Program-made: the position numbers and the translations under genes
From: Lithospermum erythrorhizon
Lineage: Eukaryota > Streptophyta > Magnoliopsida > Boraginales > Boraginaceae
Direction of reading: 5' to 3'
Assembly (NCBI GenBank): GCA_019722365.1
Contig: JADFUC010001981.1
Location: 1-64,000, forward strand
Length of the DNA: 64,000 nt
Notes under the pieces: generated by a model
Seen by the model: the letters and a program-made list of their open reading frames with translations, nothing else
Databases searched by the model: none
Told to the model about the DNA's origin: nothing
Part shown: piece by piece, positions 23,500 through 35,561 of the stretch
Layout of the letters: each line of letters opens with the position of its first letter
How positions within the stretch are numbered: the stretch's first letter is position 1

Positions 23500-24640
23500 A
23501 TGAAGTCGTTTGATGGAACTAATTTTCCGTTGTGGAAGATGCAAATTGAAGATTATCAAAAGATAGAAGGACTCTGGCCGAACGACTATCTACAGCTTCT
23601 AAAAGAGATGACTATGTAGAAAGGGAACAAATTAGACATGAGTTCTAGGGCGATCTAATTGAAGCCGGGCCGGTAATGTGTCTCAATGGGTGGAAGAGAC
23701 TAACATAGGGGCAATGAAAGTAAGTTATCGATTTGTATGAGAAATCCCATTACTCATAATAAGGTATCTCTCGATGATAAATCTCTTTAATTTGAAGATG
23801 CTTAGCGTACTTATTTGAACACACACATTTAAATAATATGAACAAATATAATTGAATCAATTGGCACCATCGGATTTGTTGTCGATGATGAATGGAAAGC
23901 ATTAATTATTTTGGCATCATTGCCAAATAGTTATGAATCCATGAGGGGTTCAAGGAGTCATATTGGTAGGAAGGACCCATGAACTTTAAGGATGTTGCTG
24001 TTAGGATTTTGGATGAGGAAATTTAATTGTATGAATAAGATGTGCGAATTCTGTGGCCTACTTATTTGTAGGGGATGGAAGTAGGAAGAACAATCATGAA
24101 TCGTTAGTTCAGAAAGTTGGTGCTTTTGGAGTTTGCTAAGCCGTTATTCGTGACAACAAGATCAAGCAAAGATAGATCTCGTATTGCATACTGAATGTTG
24201 AAATTGTGTCAAGAAAAAGTCACATTAAGAGGCATTGCGTAGAAGAGAGTGTCAATGTGGTAAATGTCAAGATGCTCTTCTCCGATGATTAAGGTGAGTT
24301 CGATTGACTCGTGTTAGACTCGAGCATCATATCATATCATCGGTGATTGCAGTATGTAATGGTAAATTATGTTGCTAGAGATTGGGAAGATCTATCTGTA
24401 GATGGAAAGGCCCTCGATGTGCGCGGTAATGGGTGATGTTGATTTGAGGTTATCAAACGTTCCATATGGAAGATTACGAAGGTTAGATATGTGCCCAACC
24501 GACAAGTAACCTTTATTTCGCAAGTCGGGCTGATGCTGATGGTTATGGAATTGCATTTGGAGGTGAGTTCGAAGGTGACAAAGGGTGCACATATTGTCGT
24601 GAGGGTCATAAATCAAAGTTCTCTTCAGATAAGGTTGCAA
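23500..24640 (+). pseudogene. copia gag and pre-integrase remnants
   Basis: An ATG at 23500 starts MKSFDGTNFPLWKMQIEDY, the classic start of copia gag (UBN2 family). Later phrases DEWKALIILASLPNSYE (about 23890-23940) belong to the same capsid domain. At 24390-24620, GDVDLRLSNVPYGRLRKVRYVPN, QVGL..ADGYGIAFGG and KVTKGAHIV match the gag-pre-integrase and protease boundary of copia polyproteins. All are broken by stops and frameshifts. Near 25060 the phrase KWEIVE is the usual end of copia pol. Confidence 0.75.
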
Positions 24641-25257
24641 CCAAAGCAAAGGTTGCAAGGATCATCCGGGTTAATGTTTAGAAAAGACGCGGGGTAAAAG
24701 GTCTTCAACCTCTAAGATTTTGCTAGCCGAAAAGAAGGTGTTCCATCAAATACCGAATGTCAATGAATGGATCGTTGGGAGGATGTTCAAGGAAAGAAAG
24801 AGGGATCTACTGATGAACAACTGCTTGAGGAATTCCAACATACCCGGGAAAAGATCAAGAAGCTCCGCAGTGAAGGAAGAACATGTCATTGATTTGAATG
24901 CGGGAAAGTCCAACAGAGAATGGTTTTGCTGCCTTCGAGCAGCCAAGTTGGTGACATTCAATGATGCTCTTGGATCGTGAGTTAAGACAATCGTTGCCCG
25001 CCCGGAGTTCCGAGGATGATGAATTCGGGTAATGTAGATTCAAGATCATGGTGAAGACGATATCCCAAATATGTTCAAGACTCAAGTGGGAGATTGTTGA
25101 GTGTGAAACTATATTTGATAACTTATTGGCTAAGTTTAGATAAATTGATGGACAAGTCTGAAAGCAACTCGATAAACAAGTTTGGATAGCTTGGAGGCTA
25201 AGCAACTCGAGGCTAAGCAACTTGGAGCCTGGCACAATTTGTTGTAGGTTTCTAGCC

Positions 25258-25266
25258 TATAAATAG
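25258..25266 (+). promoter_or_regulatory. TATA box in the copia 3' LTR
   Basis: TATAAATAG at 25258-25266 sits in the first third of the 3' LTR. The corresponding part of the 5' LTR (near 23085) has lost it. Confidence 0.5.
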
Positions 25267-26529
25267 GAGTTTTTGGTTGATTATTATTGTACTCAAATAA
25301 TAATCATGTAAAAATACCTTAAAAGATTAGGAGACTTGTAATTAGAGTTTTCTAATCTATAAGAAACATCTAATCGAGATCATAGAATGTGGTTCTTTGA
25401 GTCCCGTAAATAATTCTTGCCGGGTTATTAGTGTGATTCGCAATGCGTGACTGAACATCGGTGGCAATTCTGTGTCGCTTATTACTTTCCTTTATAGATA
25501 TCTCGAATTAGCATAGATTATCAATCCGTAAGTAGTTTATCATCTTGGACGGAATTTGGTTATTATATTAATTGAGGTACCAATGTAATTAGTCTAGTAA
25601 CGGTAGATTCCTAACAAATAGACCTTAGGTATTAGCCGGGATTTCAACTTGTTCAAGGATACCTCTTTTCACTTTCAGGATACTATCCTCTTGCTATCAT
25701 GGATTCTTGGAATTTAATAACTGCTTATGTGAGGTCGATGTCACAAGTAGTTATCTAGTCAAGGCGAATATGCTACTGAGTCCTAACTGCGTAGCCGGGG
25801 AATGAGGTCAAGGGAAACTCGATTATGGTTTTCTCTCTCTGTAATGCGATTGCTTAAGAGAGTTTTGTCGTAGTTCGCCCATTTTCTTAATCAGTTTCTG
25901 TGATCATGGCCGATTGTCATTCGCTTGAAGCAGATATTAGTGGTCCAAGGCCTTTTACGTATCAACTTTCAGAAATACGGTTCTTACGGGGAAGTTTTTA
26001 AGGTCAAGGCCGGAGTAGAGGTCAGGTGGGTAGTTCTTTGACGTGGTTGTTAAGAAGATGAAGTTGGTAAAATAGGAATTGTGCAAGTTCAATAAAGTTC
26101 ATTTTTCGTAGATTACATCTGTGAGTACAGCTCAGGTGGAAGAATTGACAAAGGTTCGAGAGCAAATTTTTCAAGAGGACGTGAGTCCGGGATAACCTGT
26201 TTGAAAGGTATCTGAGGTCCTGCTTTTAGAACCGAAGGTAGAGAACGATTTTTGAAGCAAGGCACGAGTGAATTGGTCGGAACAGGTGACTTCTGGGACA
26301 TCATAATTTAGTCGGGTCTGGCCTACAAAATAGGCAACAAATTCTATCATGGTGGCAAGAGACGGGAAGATGTGCATTGATCCTCGAGATAGAAAAATAT
26401 TATTTTTTTCTTTCTATGAGGAGTTGTTCATCAAGAAAGGCCTCTGCTAGAAGTGCCAAAGGAGGAGGATTGAACAAAGTTATTACGAATGTATTCCACT
26501 GTGTTTATGATTCCCTTAATGCTTAACCT

Positions 26530-29500
26530 ACTTTTCAAGAGGTCAAGGAGGCTTTTCATCAAATGGCTATTGGAAAGTGTCCTAGTCCGAATGGGTTAAG
26601 TGTTGAATTTTATAAGTTTTATTGGGAGGAGGTGGGGAAGGAAGTGTATGAGGCTTTCCTTCACATCTTTGCTACAGGTGAAATACTTGCTGTTTTGAAT
26701 GCCACTACTATTTCTCTTATCCCAAAAACTGAGCATCCAAGTAGTAATGGTGAGTATAGACCTATATCCTCGTTGTAATAGCTTATAAGGCTATAACTAG
26801 GGTGCTTATGAATAGGATGAGGCCTTTGATGGATGGGCCTGCCTTTCCTTTCACAATCATCTTTCATTCCTCGGAGGAGTCTGGGGATGGGGTACCATGC
26901 TGGCTGTGAGTTGGCACAGATACAGTGAGGATGGCTTCCTAAAGTCAGCAATAAAGATTGATTTACAGAAAAGCTTATTGTAACGACTCCATCCTGTGTC
27001 GGCCGCCCTAAGGTTAAGATCATCAACAACCGTATAACGTAGTCACCAATCGATGGATAAACTACATAAATGACTTCATTTGATATTAATAAGAATAATA
27101 CTCGAGGCGAACTAACAACACACCCCTAAAAATAATCATTAACATAAACATACATCAACCGTAATAATACAACCAAATAATACACGACATAGTCTCCACA
27201 CACATCATAATAGTAGTATGGGTCACATCATGTAATTCGTCAATACACAAATATCCTCAATGCTAGAAAACATAACAAGAGGAAACAATAGGAGAATGAC
27301 TGTTGAGGACTTCCTATGCCACCACCGCCTCACCTACGATCTTATTCACAGAGTTTCGTCAATCCAGCCCTCAAAGAACCTCAACGATCACTCCTAGAAA
27401 CCTAGGCATAAAACGCCCGCCCATAGAGAATAGGAGTAAGTCATGGGCTTATTGAATACAAATACTACTTAATAGTATCCAACCACATATAATCATATTC
27501 TATATATAAGAACATATGTATAAACATTAATAAGGCTACTAAATGAACAACTACTCCCAAATTATAGAGTAACCTCTTATTCAACATTACTACGAGATCA
27601 ACATAATACTCCACACATATATTCATAACCATCAACAACGCATAATCAAATATTCATTCAAATAAAACAACACAATCCATAATGGTTAGTCCAACAAAAT
27701 ATATAACATCAGAACCTCCATCCGCACACCCATCCACCAACCACATATCCAAATAATGTTGACACATCCCCAACACATATATATGTCATAATCCTCCCGA
27801 TCAAGCTAAATTTCTTCAATATGCATATCACACCAAACCTCCTAAAACATCTCTGCCAATTTCCTCAATATGCATATCACACCAAACTCGGTCGAAAGCT
27901 ACCCCTCATTGTATATATATATATATCATTTTATCCAAATCAACCTCCAAAAGAATACACATACCAACCACAAACAATACACTGCCACATGCAACACAAT
28001 CACACACAACAATCGTAGTATAATCATAACAACTACAACAATCTCATAACTCAATATACATTCCAATATAATCACATGACAAACACATGCCAAATATATA
28101 ACCATAATATATATGAAAGGTTCCCATCATGAGATTTGTACTCACCTGGAGCAAAAGCAACTAAAATAACTCTAGGTAGTCCACGTGCTAGGTCCTGGCT
28201 CAAATTCTATCCAAATAAATTATATACGTTATTTTACTTTTCGTTTAATAACCTCCCCTTTACATCTATTAAATTCCAAATAAAGATCAAATATAATCCA
28301 ACAATCCCGTATATCGATCCTAATTCGTATTATAATAAATGGTCCAACAAACCGCCGGTATTTTTATAAAAATAAAAATATAATTTTCTCCATTTAAATC
28401 CCGATTATTATTATTCTAGATCTCATAATTCAAAATAAATATCAAGTCAACTTTAAAATTTCCAAAATTTATATTTGTTTTCATTTGTATATCATTTCTA
28501 CCATTTAACTTTCAAAATTTTATAATATATACAAAAAAATCCTAAAATAAAAACCTTCTACATAGGTCAATCTCCAATGACAACACTTAAAATAGAATTT
28601 TATAATTTTTGGAACATATTTGCTATTTATTTCTTATTTCTTATATAAAAACTGAGATTAAATAGGAACAAAATACAACCCATACATAATATAGCTATCT
28701 CTCAATGATATACTCCTAAAATAAATCTAATATGTTGGTCATAAAAATATGACTTAAATCTACCATAAACAACATAAAGATTCAATCTTTAATATAATAT
28801 TCATTTTTGCTAACTTTTAAATTATAAGACAACATAACATATATCATCTAGATGTTCTAAGACATGAAAGGAAAATCTTAAGAGTTGTATCATATACCCA
28901 GTACTTAGATGATAGAACACTTAAAGTCAATCTAAGATGAAACTTACAAAGAGAAAAGAAAAGAAAAATAAACGGTGGAGATGATGATGATACTTCGCCA
29001 AGAGAGAAAGCAAGATAAGCGATTTAAGATATTTTGGATTTACGGATATATATGTAGTAAAGTTAGGCCTCGTTTGTTATGGTGTTTCATTGCTCCACTT
29101 TTAGTAATTAAATTTAATGAAAACGATCCTCATTATATTATTATCCATCTAACAAAATACTACTAATTTAATACTCATCTCGGTATATCTATTTTATTCC
29201 GAAAGTATTTATACTATCTCCGGTCCCACCACCAAACCATATATTTAACATATTTTTAATTTTAAACGCATCTAGTTATTTCACTTATATGTTGAAACGG
29301 GAGAGTTTATGGATAGGGATGGTTGCTATTGGTTTTCCACATAGGTTTATTTTCTTGTTGTAGAGGTGTATTACGGAGGTGAGGTTTTCCATTAATGTTA
29401 ATGGCACTTTGAAGGGGGTGGTTTCCTAGTACTAGAGGACTCAGGCAGGGCGATCCTATTTCTACTTCCTTTTTATTCCGATTGGGGGATTTTAATGGCC

Positions 29501-30300
29501 CCGACGAAGGAAGCAAGAGGCTTCCAGTTTAAATTTCATCCGTTGTCAAGAATTGGGGATTACCATTTAAGTGTCAGATGATGATTATCGTGGTGTCTGT
29601 AGATTTGAGGAGCTTTCAAGTGTTAAAGGAAACACTCCAACTATTTGGGGATCCTACAGGCTTGAGGCTTAATTGTGATAAAAGTAAAGTCTATTTTGGT
29701 AGGACTCCTCAACATCTCAAGGCACAGTTGTGTGAGTATTTGGATATGTCTGAGGGGTGTTACCCATGAAGTATCCGGGGATTCCTTTGTCATCTAAGAA
29801 TTTGACTCATGAAGATTATAGCTTGTTTATCAAGAAGGTTTGTGACAAGATTACTGTCATGTGCTGTGCACCTTAGCTCGGGGGCGGCAGAGCTTAGTCA
29901 AGCCAGTATTCCATTTTGGACCAAAATTTCTTGTGCTCTAATTTACGATTGTCTAAGTATGTGATTGGGTAGGTTGAGAGAATGGTGAGAACCTTCTTGT
30001 GGAGTGGCAAAGTAGAGGGGGCCTATAATGCTAAAGCACATATATACTATTTTGACTTCCCTGCCGGCTGAGACTGGCTTCAAGAATTTGGCTACCTGGA
30101 ATACAGTTTGTTTATGTAAATTGGTCTGAACATTGCAAGTAGGAAAGATATCTTGTGGGTGAAGTGACTGGATATAATAGGGCTTAAAGGGAAGTCTATT
30201 TGGCATTATGAAAAGAGACCAGCGGATCTTTGGTATTGGAAGAAGTTGATTAAGGTTAGACCATTGATTCAACATGAGTACTCGGTTAGTGTGTAGAATG
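26530..30300 (+). pseudogene. LINE ORF2 reverse transcriptase, split by a solo LTR
   Basis: From 26534: FQEVKEAFHQMAIGKCPSPNG, VEFYKFYWEEVGKEV, TISLIPKTEHPSS-EYRPISSL, then AYKAITRVLMNRMRP and AIKIDLQK up to 26978, the N-terminal fingers/palm of a LINE reverse transcriptase. After the solo LTR the text resumes seamlessly: EFMDR, GFPHRFIF, CITEVRFSINVNGTLKG, then (after a frameshift) WFPSTRGLRQGDPIS at about 29420-29465. FGDPTGLRLNCDKSKVYFG is at 29650 and KYPGIPLSSKNLTHEDY at 29770. The polymerase DD box region (about 29570) is garbled. It is inactive. Confidence 0.85.
26979..29283 (-). mobile_element. Solo LTR of a Ty3/gypsy retrotransposon, minus orientation, in the LINE
   Basis: On the plus strand it begins TGTAACGACTCC and ends TAGTTATTTCA. 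It is flanked by a perfect 5-bp duplication CTTAT (26974-26978 and 29284-29288). Removing it restores LINE reading (IDLQK joined to EFMDR). Its minus-strand start, with GGTGGTGGGACC, GAGATAGTATAAAT and GGAATAAAAT-GATATAC, matches the solo LTR at 5683. Inside, CATCTC-GCCAATTTCCTCAATATGCATATCACACCAAAC is a partial local duplication (27815-27885). No coding region. Confidence 0.9.
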
Positions 30301-30459
30301 GGGAGGGTATTTCTTTTTGATTTGATTGCTGGGAACCCTTTGGTTTAGTATGGGAGTATCTCAGTTCACAGGAGAAGGCTCATATACAATTACCTCTTGA
30401 TATTTCTCTTAAGGCAACCACACAATTTAAGTTGTCGGGCCTTAGGAGGTAGACTCCAG

Positions 30460-30830
30460 CTATTAACGACTTGGCATCGGAAATTGCTCAGCTTACCTTT
30501 ACTAATGAAGCAAATGTGTGGATTTGGTGGGATACATCAGATGGTCAGTTCTCACAAAAGTGTGTCTGGGAGGAGCTTAGGCATAAAAAGGGGAAACTTT
30601 CTTGGAGGAAGTGGGTATGGAGTAGGTATGGGATTCCTAGGCATAGTTGTGTCTCTTGGATGCTGTTTCATGGGAAATTGAATAAGAATGATACGTTGTT
30701 GAGGTAGGGGATGAGTGTAGATCCTAAGTGTGTATTTTGTTCTGAGGAGGAGTGTTAGGATTATTTGTTTTTCCAAAGCACGCTTGGTACTGTACGTAAG
30801 CATTGGTTTTGCAAAAGTTGGGGGCATATA
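30460..30830 (+). pseudogene. LINE ORF2 C-terminus (zf-RVT type)
   Basis: EIAQLTFTNEANVWIWWDTSDGQFSQKCVWEELRHK, then WVWSRYGIPRHSCVSWMLFHGKLNKNDTLLR (open frame 30471-30707), stop, and MSVDPKCVFCSEEE. This is the cysteine-containing domain found after the reverse transcriptase in plant LINEs, with the usual IP-H-W-L---L-T-D-L order. The RNase H domain that often follows is not recognisable. Confidence 0.75.
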
Positions 30831-31163
30831 GGGGTATTATTACTCATCTTAAAAGAAGGTCCTTTAAGAAGAGGCTTATGCAAGTGGTCTTTAGGGGTAC
30901 GGTCTATTCTATTTGATGTATCATGTATGCAAGGTTCAAGGGAGGGCCCATTGCAGGCATATCAAGAGGTCCAAGGAGAATCGAACATAATGTGTTTAGT
31001 TGATTTGTATTAGTCACTCTAGTCTTATAGTTGTTTTGTTGTTATTGTTAAGCTTACATTCTTCCCTGTGTGTCATTGAATGTGTTTTTCCGAATCAGTT
31101 TGACTCAAAGAATGGTTCTACTTTTATATTGAATAAAGCAATTATTTAAAAACAAAAAAACAA

Positions 31164-31348
31164 AATTCTTCCCATTTATTCTTTTTTATTTCTTTTGTTT
31201 CAAATCAGTAAATATAAGAACAAACAAGTGTGAAATATTTAACAAAAAATGAGTTTAAAAATACCCAAAAGTCAACAAAAGAAGATCAACAAGTCTCGCA
31301 AAATCATCATCAAGGCATTTTTTTACAAATGAAAAATGATATCCCCAT
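31164..31348. other. Short unassigned AT-rich segment
   Basis: It lies between the LINE tail and the truncated left LTR of the next element. It matches neither of them and no gene is seen. Confidence 0.4.
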
Positions 31349-32175
31349 TAAGCCAATAATAAGAACAACCATACACAATGCATACAATGTAATACTCAAG
31401 ATATCTAAAAAAAATTATAATACTCAAAAGTTGAGGCAACATCCTCGCAGTTACAACTCTAAATCCTTAAAGTATCACTCAGAATACATACTTGTTCTAA
31501 CATAATAAAGTCTACGAATAACACAACTCCAATAAACTAACAGGAAATAAATGACAACTCGAACTAGGACATCAACGATCTCGAAACATCCAACAACTAG
31601 TACTCTCAGATCCAACTTAACTGTGAGAAGGTGAGCTGAGGGGGGAGAGGGGTGAACTATCCACAGCTCAGTAAGTAATCATAACCTGTCTAGATGGTAA
31701 GCAGTTGCACATATACATATAAAATACTTTGAAAACTATTTATATTATATATAAAGTTAAAACATCAAGTAGTGTAATTAAATCATTTGAAAATATTTAT
31801 GTTCAAAACGTTTCATAATCTCACAAATTGGCATCATCAAAACATATATTTAAACCACTTAAGTTCGTAGAAACTTTCAAAAACATGTTTCTTTTATTCA
31901 AATATAACCTGCCTATCTCGAGAACACCATTTAAGAATATAGACAGTCTGGGGACGACGAGTAGGTTTTCTTTCCTACCTAAGGGACAACTAGGACTCCC
32001 TCCCTAGAATGAGGCTACGAGTCACACTTTTCCCGGTGACCGCGATTGCCTGTGATGTTCCGGAACAACACCTCTGGGTATCCCTCGATAACCCATGACA
32101 ATGGATCTCATAATGATCAAGGCCAAATCACGTCCAAATAATTTCCACAAAAACATAATCGAAAACATCACATCC

Positions 32176-32280
32176 ATGTGCCCATATCAAGTATATAAAA
32201 CAGTTCAAAGCATCGCATCAATGTGCCCATATCAAGTATATAAAATAGTTCAAAGCATCGCATCAATGTGCCCATATCAC
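32176..32280. repeat. 45-bp minisatellite in the left LTR
   Basis: ATGTGCCCATATCAAG starts at 32176, 32221 and 32266 (period 45, about 2.4 copies, with CAGTTCAAAGCATCGCATCA inside the unit). The right LTR keeps a decayed version at 36485-36580. Confidence 0.8.
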
Positions 32281-33202
32281 ACACACAATTCAATATATTT
32301 CCTTAAAGTGCCCATTTCATAAATCATTTTCATGCTTGATCAATTTAGAAAACATACATAATAGTACTCGTTAAAAGAAGATTGCATAACTCAAAGTACA
32401 TTTTCGAAAAGTATCATTTCTTCCAAAAAAATAATTTGACAACATAATTTTATAAATATATGTTTTTAGGTATCAAAATGACTAGACTGAGTACAACCAC
32501 TCACCTCAAATAGGGAATCTCACTCGTCCGAATCTCCTAATCGAGTCTCAATCCGATCCCTCAATATCTAAATGACAATAATAACAACAGTGTAAATCCT
32601 TAATCCGATTTGAACATTGCTGTAAATTTCAACCCTACAATTAAATATACTAGCTAGCTTACTCTCAAAGATTATACCTTCTTAGATCAAGCCTTCAATA
32701 TTACTCACCAAAATCTTAACAAATAAATACCATTTAGTCTAACCCATTTTAACCATTAAATCTATAACATTTCTTAATTCAAAAATCTTAAGAACTAACC
32801 TTAACAATAAATAATCGATTGAGTTAAAATTAAAGCTTACCCTACCTCTTTGATTAATAAGGGAGAGTTGACCCAAATCTTCTATAATAGACGCGGAGTC
32901 GTTGCACGTTGTAGAAGAAAGGGAATGGGGGTGGCTTGAGAGTTGGCATGTGGTTTGAGGTTTACACAGGGGGTGGGGGGCTGAACTTGGTTTATGGGGA
33001 TTGGGGTTTACGGGTTGGGGGTTTATTTTGGGTAGTTTATAAAAATCATACATTTACCTCCAAATTTTATATTATATTTTTAAGGACCTCAATTCTTTTC
33101 CATTATAATAAATTAGTTTATGATAATATAATTTCAACTAAAATCCTGCCTAAAATTTCTAAAATGAATTTAACTAATTACTACAAATATCCGGATATTG
33201 CA

Positions 33203-35561
33203 TTATTCCCTCCTTTTAAGAATTTCGTCCTCGAAATTCCACCTCACATATATCGAAAGTTCAATTTTGATTTTGCTTCCACTTCACAACTATGATTCAA
33301 CTTAACTTCATTTAAAATCCAAGTCGCATAGTACGAAGAGTTTAGAGTTTATGATAATCCCAATATCGGTTCCAACAATTTTAACCTCATAGTGATAAGT
33401 CAAAACAATGTCTCATGTAATCAGTCACATACTTAAACTCCATAGATACCTGGATTTTTGCACACTTATTTTCCAAGCGGCTAATCGTCTATCTTCAAAA
33501 ATACTACAAGCACAAATCTAAAGCCAACAAACTCATTAAATCCATTTGAAGCTCAAACTATCTAAAAAACAAGTTCCCCAACTTGAACAAATTTCGTCCT
33601 TGAAATTTACTTTTTTTCAACTCTCAGCAATTTCATGCGAATTATCCTTATCCCACCCTGCACATCTATAATTCGATAATATCATAACCTAAATATCATG
33701 TATATACTCTAAACCTCAAACAACAAAATTCACTAGACCTAACAAAAGAATCGTTTAGTGAATTTCAAATTTTAAAACTTGGAGCATACAAGACTCACAA
33801 GTGATCAAGCCAAAATACCCATAAAAATGCCTTCATCTTGGAATAGATAGTCTTTATCAAATATTGAACAACTCCAAGAGAACGCTAATACTTATACCAT
33901 TATCATTTCAAGCGATTAGTATTTTCTATTCAATGTCCTTCAAACCAATTTATACCCTTGATAAGTAGATCAACTAATTACAAGAGATGTCTTTGATAAA
34001 ATTCATCATCCAGCTTAAAAAAAACTAAGGTACTTGATTACCACTATATAATATGCACTTGAAGAAAAGAACTCCAGAAAACAATATTGGTCTTCCATTA
34101 TATCCATTATCACAGACTTAATCAAGCAAGTTGTCGGGCCTTAAACCTGAACAAACTATACCTCAAAATATATCAAACGTCGCACTTCTATAAGTAAACT
34201 ATTAACTAATCAAACCCAAAAATTAGTCATATATATTAGCTTACCTATTCATAGAAGCTTAACTACAATCATATATCCTAAGACAGTCGTATCAAATTCC
34301 AAATTCCGCTAATTTAATTAACTTCAAGTTTCAACACTTCAAAATCTAGACAAACACTTCATTCATGCACTTTTGTTAATTGTAAATCTCTAATTGCCAC
34401 ACGACTAGTATCATCAAATAACTCACTGCCAAAAATTCAAAATATAATATAATGCAAGATATTATCCATCTAAACAAATGCCACCATAATCTTAGACCGT
34501 ATCCTATACATTATCCGAAATACAGAGTAACTCCAATAACTTCAATTAAAACTGATGGACCTTAAATCAATTCATATCTCTTAAATGTAAAGGAGACCAT
34601 TTGGTTGAACCCCGAATGCACCAAGCTTTTTTGTCCAACGTTTAAATATACCCTTGCAACATTCTAATCAATCATGTCCTTGAATATGCAACTCTAACAA
34701 AACAAATTGTCTTAAAAGAATTCAATTCAATTCCTATATGAATATAACACAAACTCTTTCTCATGTAGCATGTTCATCATTCTCCATTACGATCTCCAAC
34801 AATTCATTATTTAACCCAAAGAATTACCAAACCTCAAGGCAACGAATTCAGACTTCGACCTTATTAACATTCTAAAATTCCAAAAAGTTGTAACTCGAAA
34901 CAAGTCATCTAATATCATTATCATTGATCACCATAACTCAAGATCCATTATCACTAACAATCAATGCATTTTCTTAGCTCCATACTAAACCTTTAGATTC
35001 ACACATAGTATCCCAATAATTACATATACCTAAAATCTCGATATTACTTCCACATCCAAGAAAGAGAACTTATAAACCTTAATACAAAAACATATGATAT
35101 TCCAATTATTCCGACTCATTAAGGGTAATAAACTCATCACAAAATAATACTACTTGAAGTCGATGGCTTAAAATCCAATAAAATTCTTTAACCTCTAATG
35201 ATCCACATACGATAAGTTAATCATTTGTCAAGACCCGTGCAATTGTCGCTCAAGAACACTGATTACTTTTTCACATTCGAAACATGCCTCGCTAAACACT
35301 ATGTCAAATCCAAATAGTCTTATTCAGTAGACCACAACATTTATAGAGCTATCATCCCATAATCAAAACCCTAGCTCAAGCCATTGTTGAACAAAATCCT
35401 AAAAGAAAATTCTTAACCTTAAATTCGCCATAGTAACCCAATAATCCATAACCTACGTTATATTGTAACCCGTTCCAAAATAATAATGTTCTTTAATCCA
35501 CCAGTCTTACATATAACATTCAATCCCAAGAGATCATAACCTAGGCTCTGATACCATTAAA
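33203..35561. other. Internal domain of the LARD-like element, no coding capacity
   Basis: 2.36 kb between the LTRs with no open frame above 60 codons and no recognisable gag or pol phrase apart from the short pol-end relic next to the polypurine tract. The primer site at its right end (35544-35556) is perfect. It would depend on an autonomous gypsy partner for mobility. Confidence 0.7.

Larger units (their letters stand above)
22923..25616 (+). mobile_element. Ty1/copia retrotransposon, internally deleted, inside the LINE
   Basis: The 5' LTR is 22923-23415 (TGTTGGAG..TTTCTAACA) and the 3' LTR is 25095-25616 (TGTTGAGTG..TCCTAACA). They share TATTTG-ATAA, GATAAACAA, ATTATTGTACTCAAATA, ACATCTAATCG and GAATTAGCATAGATTATCAA, with many differences, so the element is old. 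The primer site TGGTATCGTAGCC (23418-23430) corresponds to initiator tRNA-Met with mismatches, and a purine tract AAGTGGGAGAT (25084-25094) precedes the 3' LTR. Flanks AATTG (22918-22922) and AATAG (25617-25621) match at 4 of 5. The 1.7-kb inside keeps parts of gag and the gag-pre-integrase domain. Integrase, reverse transcriptase and RNase H are deleted. Confidence 0.85.
22559..26300 (+). pseudogene. LINE ORF2 endonuclease part, split by the copia insertion
   Basis: From 22561 the frame reads VWNIRVLNDALKQQAI and YNIICILENKL, the plant L1 endonuclease start in which ILE(T/N)K holds the metal-binding Glu. GWSFVHN and GRIIVAWN follow up to the insertion. After the copia element (from 25617) the text resumes with RDFNLFKD/GDFN-like sequence near 25640. 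Linker phrases (KMKLVK-ELCKFNK, VEELTKVREQIFQ) run to about 26160. There are several stops. The known role is to nick target DNA to prime reverse transcription. Confidence 0.7.
21743..31160 (+). mobile_element. LINE (L1-type) interrupted by a copia element and a solo gypsy LTR
   Basis: One non-LTR retrotransposon can be followed across two insertions. Its parts are an ORF1 remnant (21743-22575), endonuclease (22559-22922 and 25617-26300), reverse transcriptase (26530-26978 and 29284-30300) and a zf-RVT-type C-terminus (30460-30830). It ends in an A-rich tail (AATAAAGCAATTATTTAAAAACAAAAAAACAAAA, about 31130-31163). The inserts are 22923-25616 and 26979-29283. Without them the element is about 4.4 kb. 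Many stops and frameshifts make it inactive. Confidence 0.85.
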
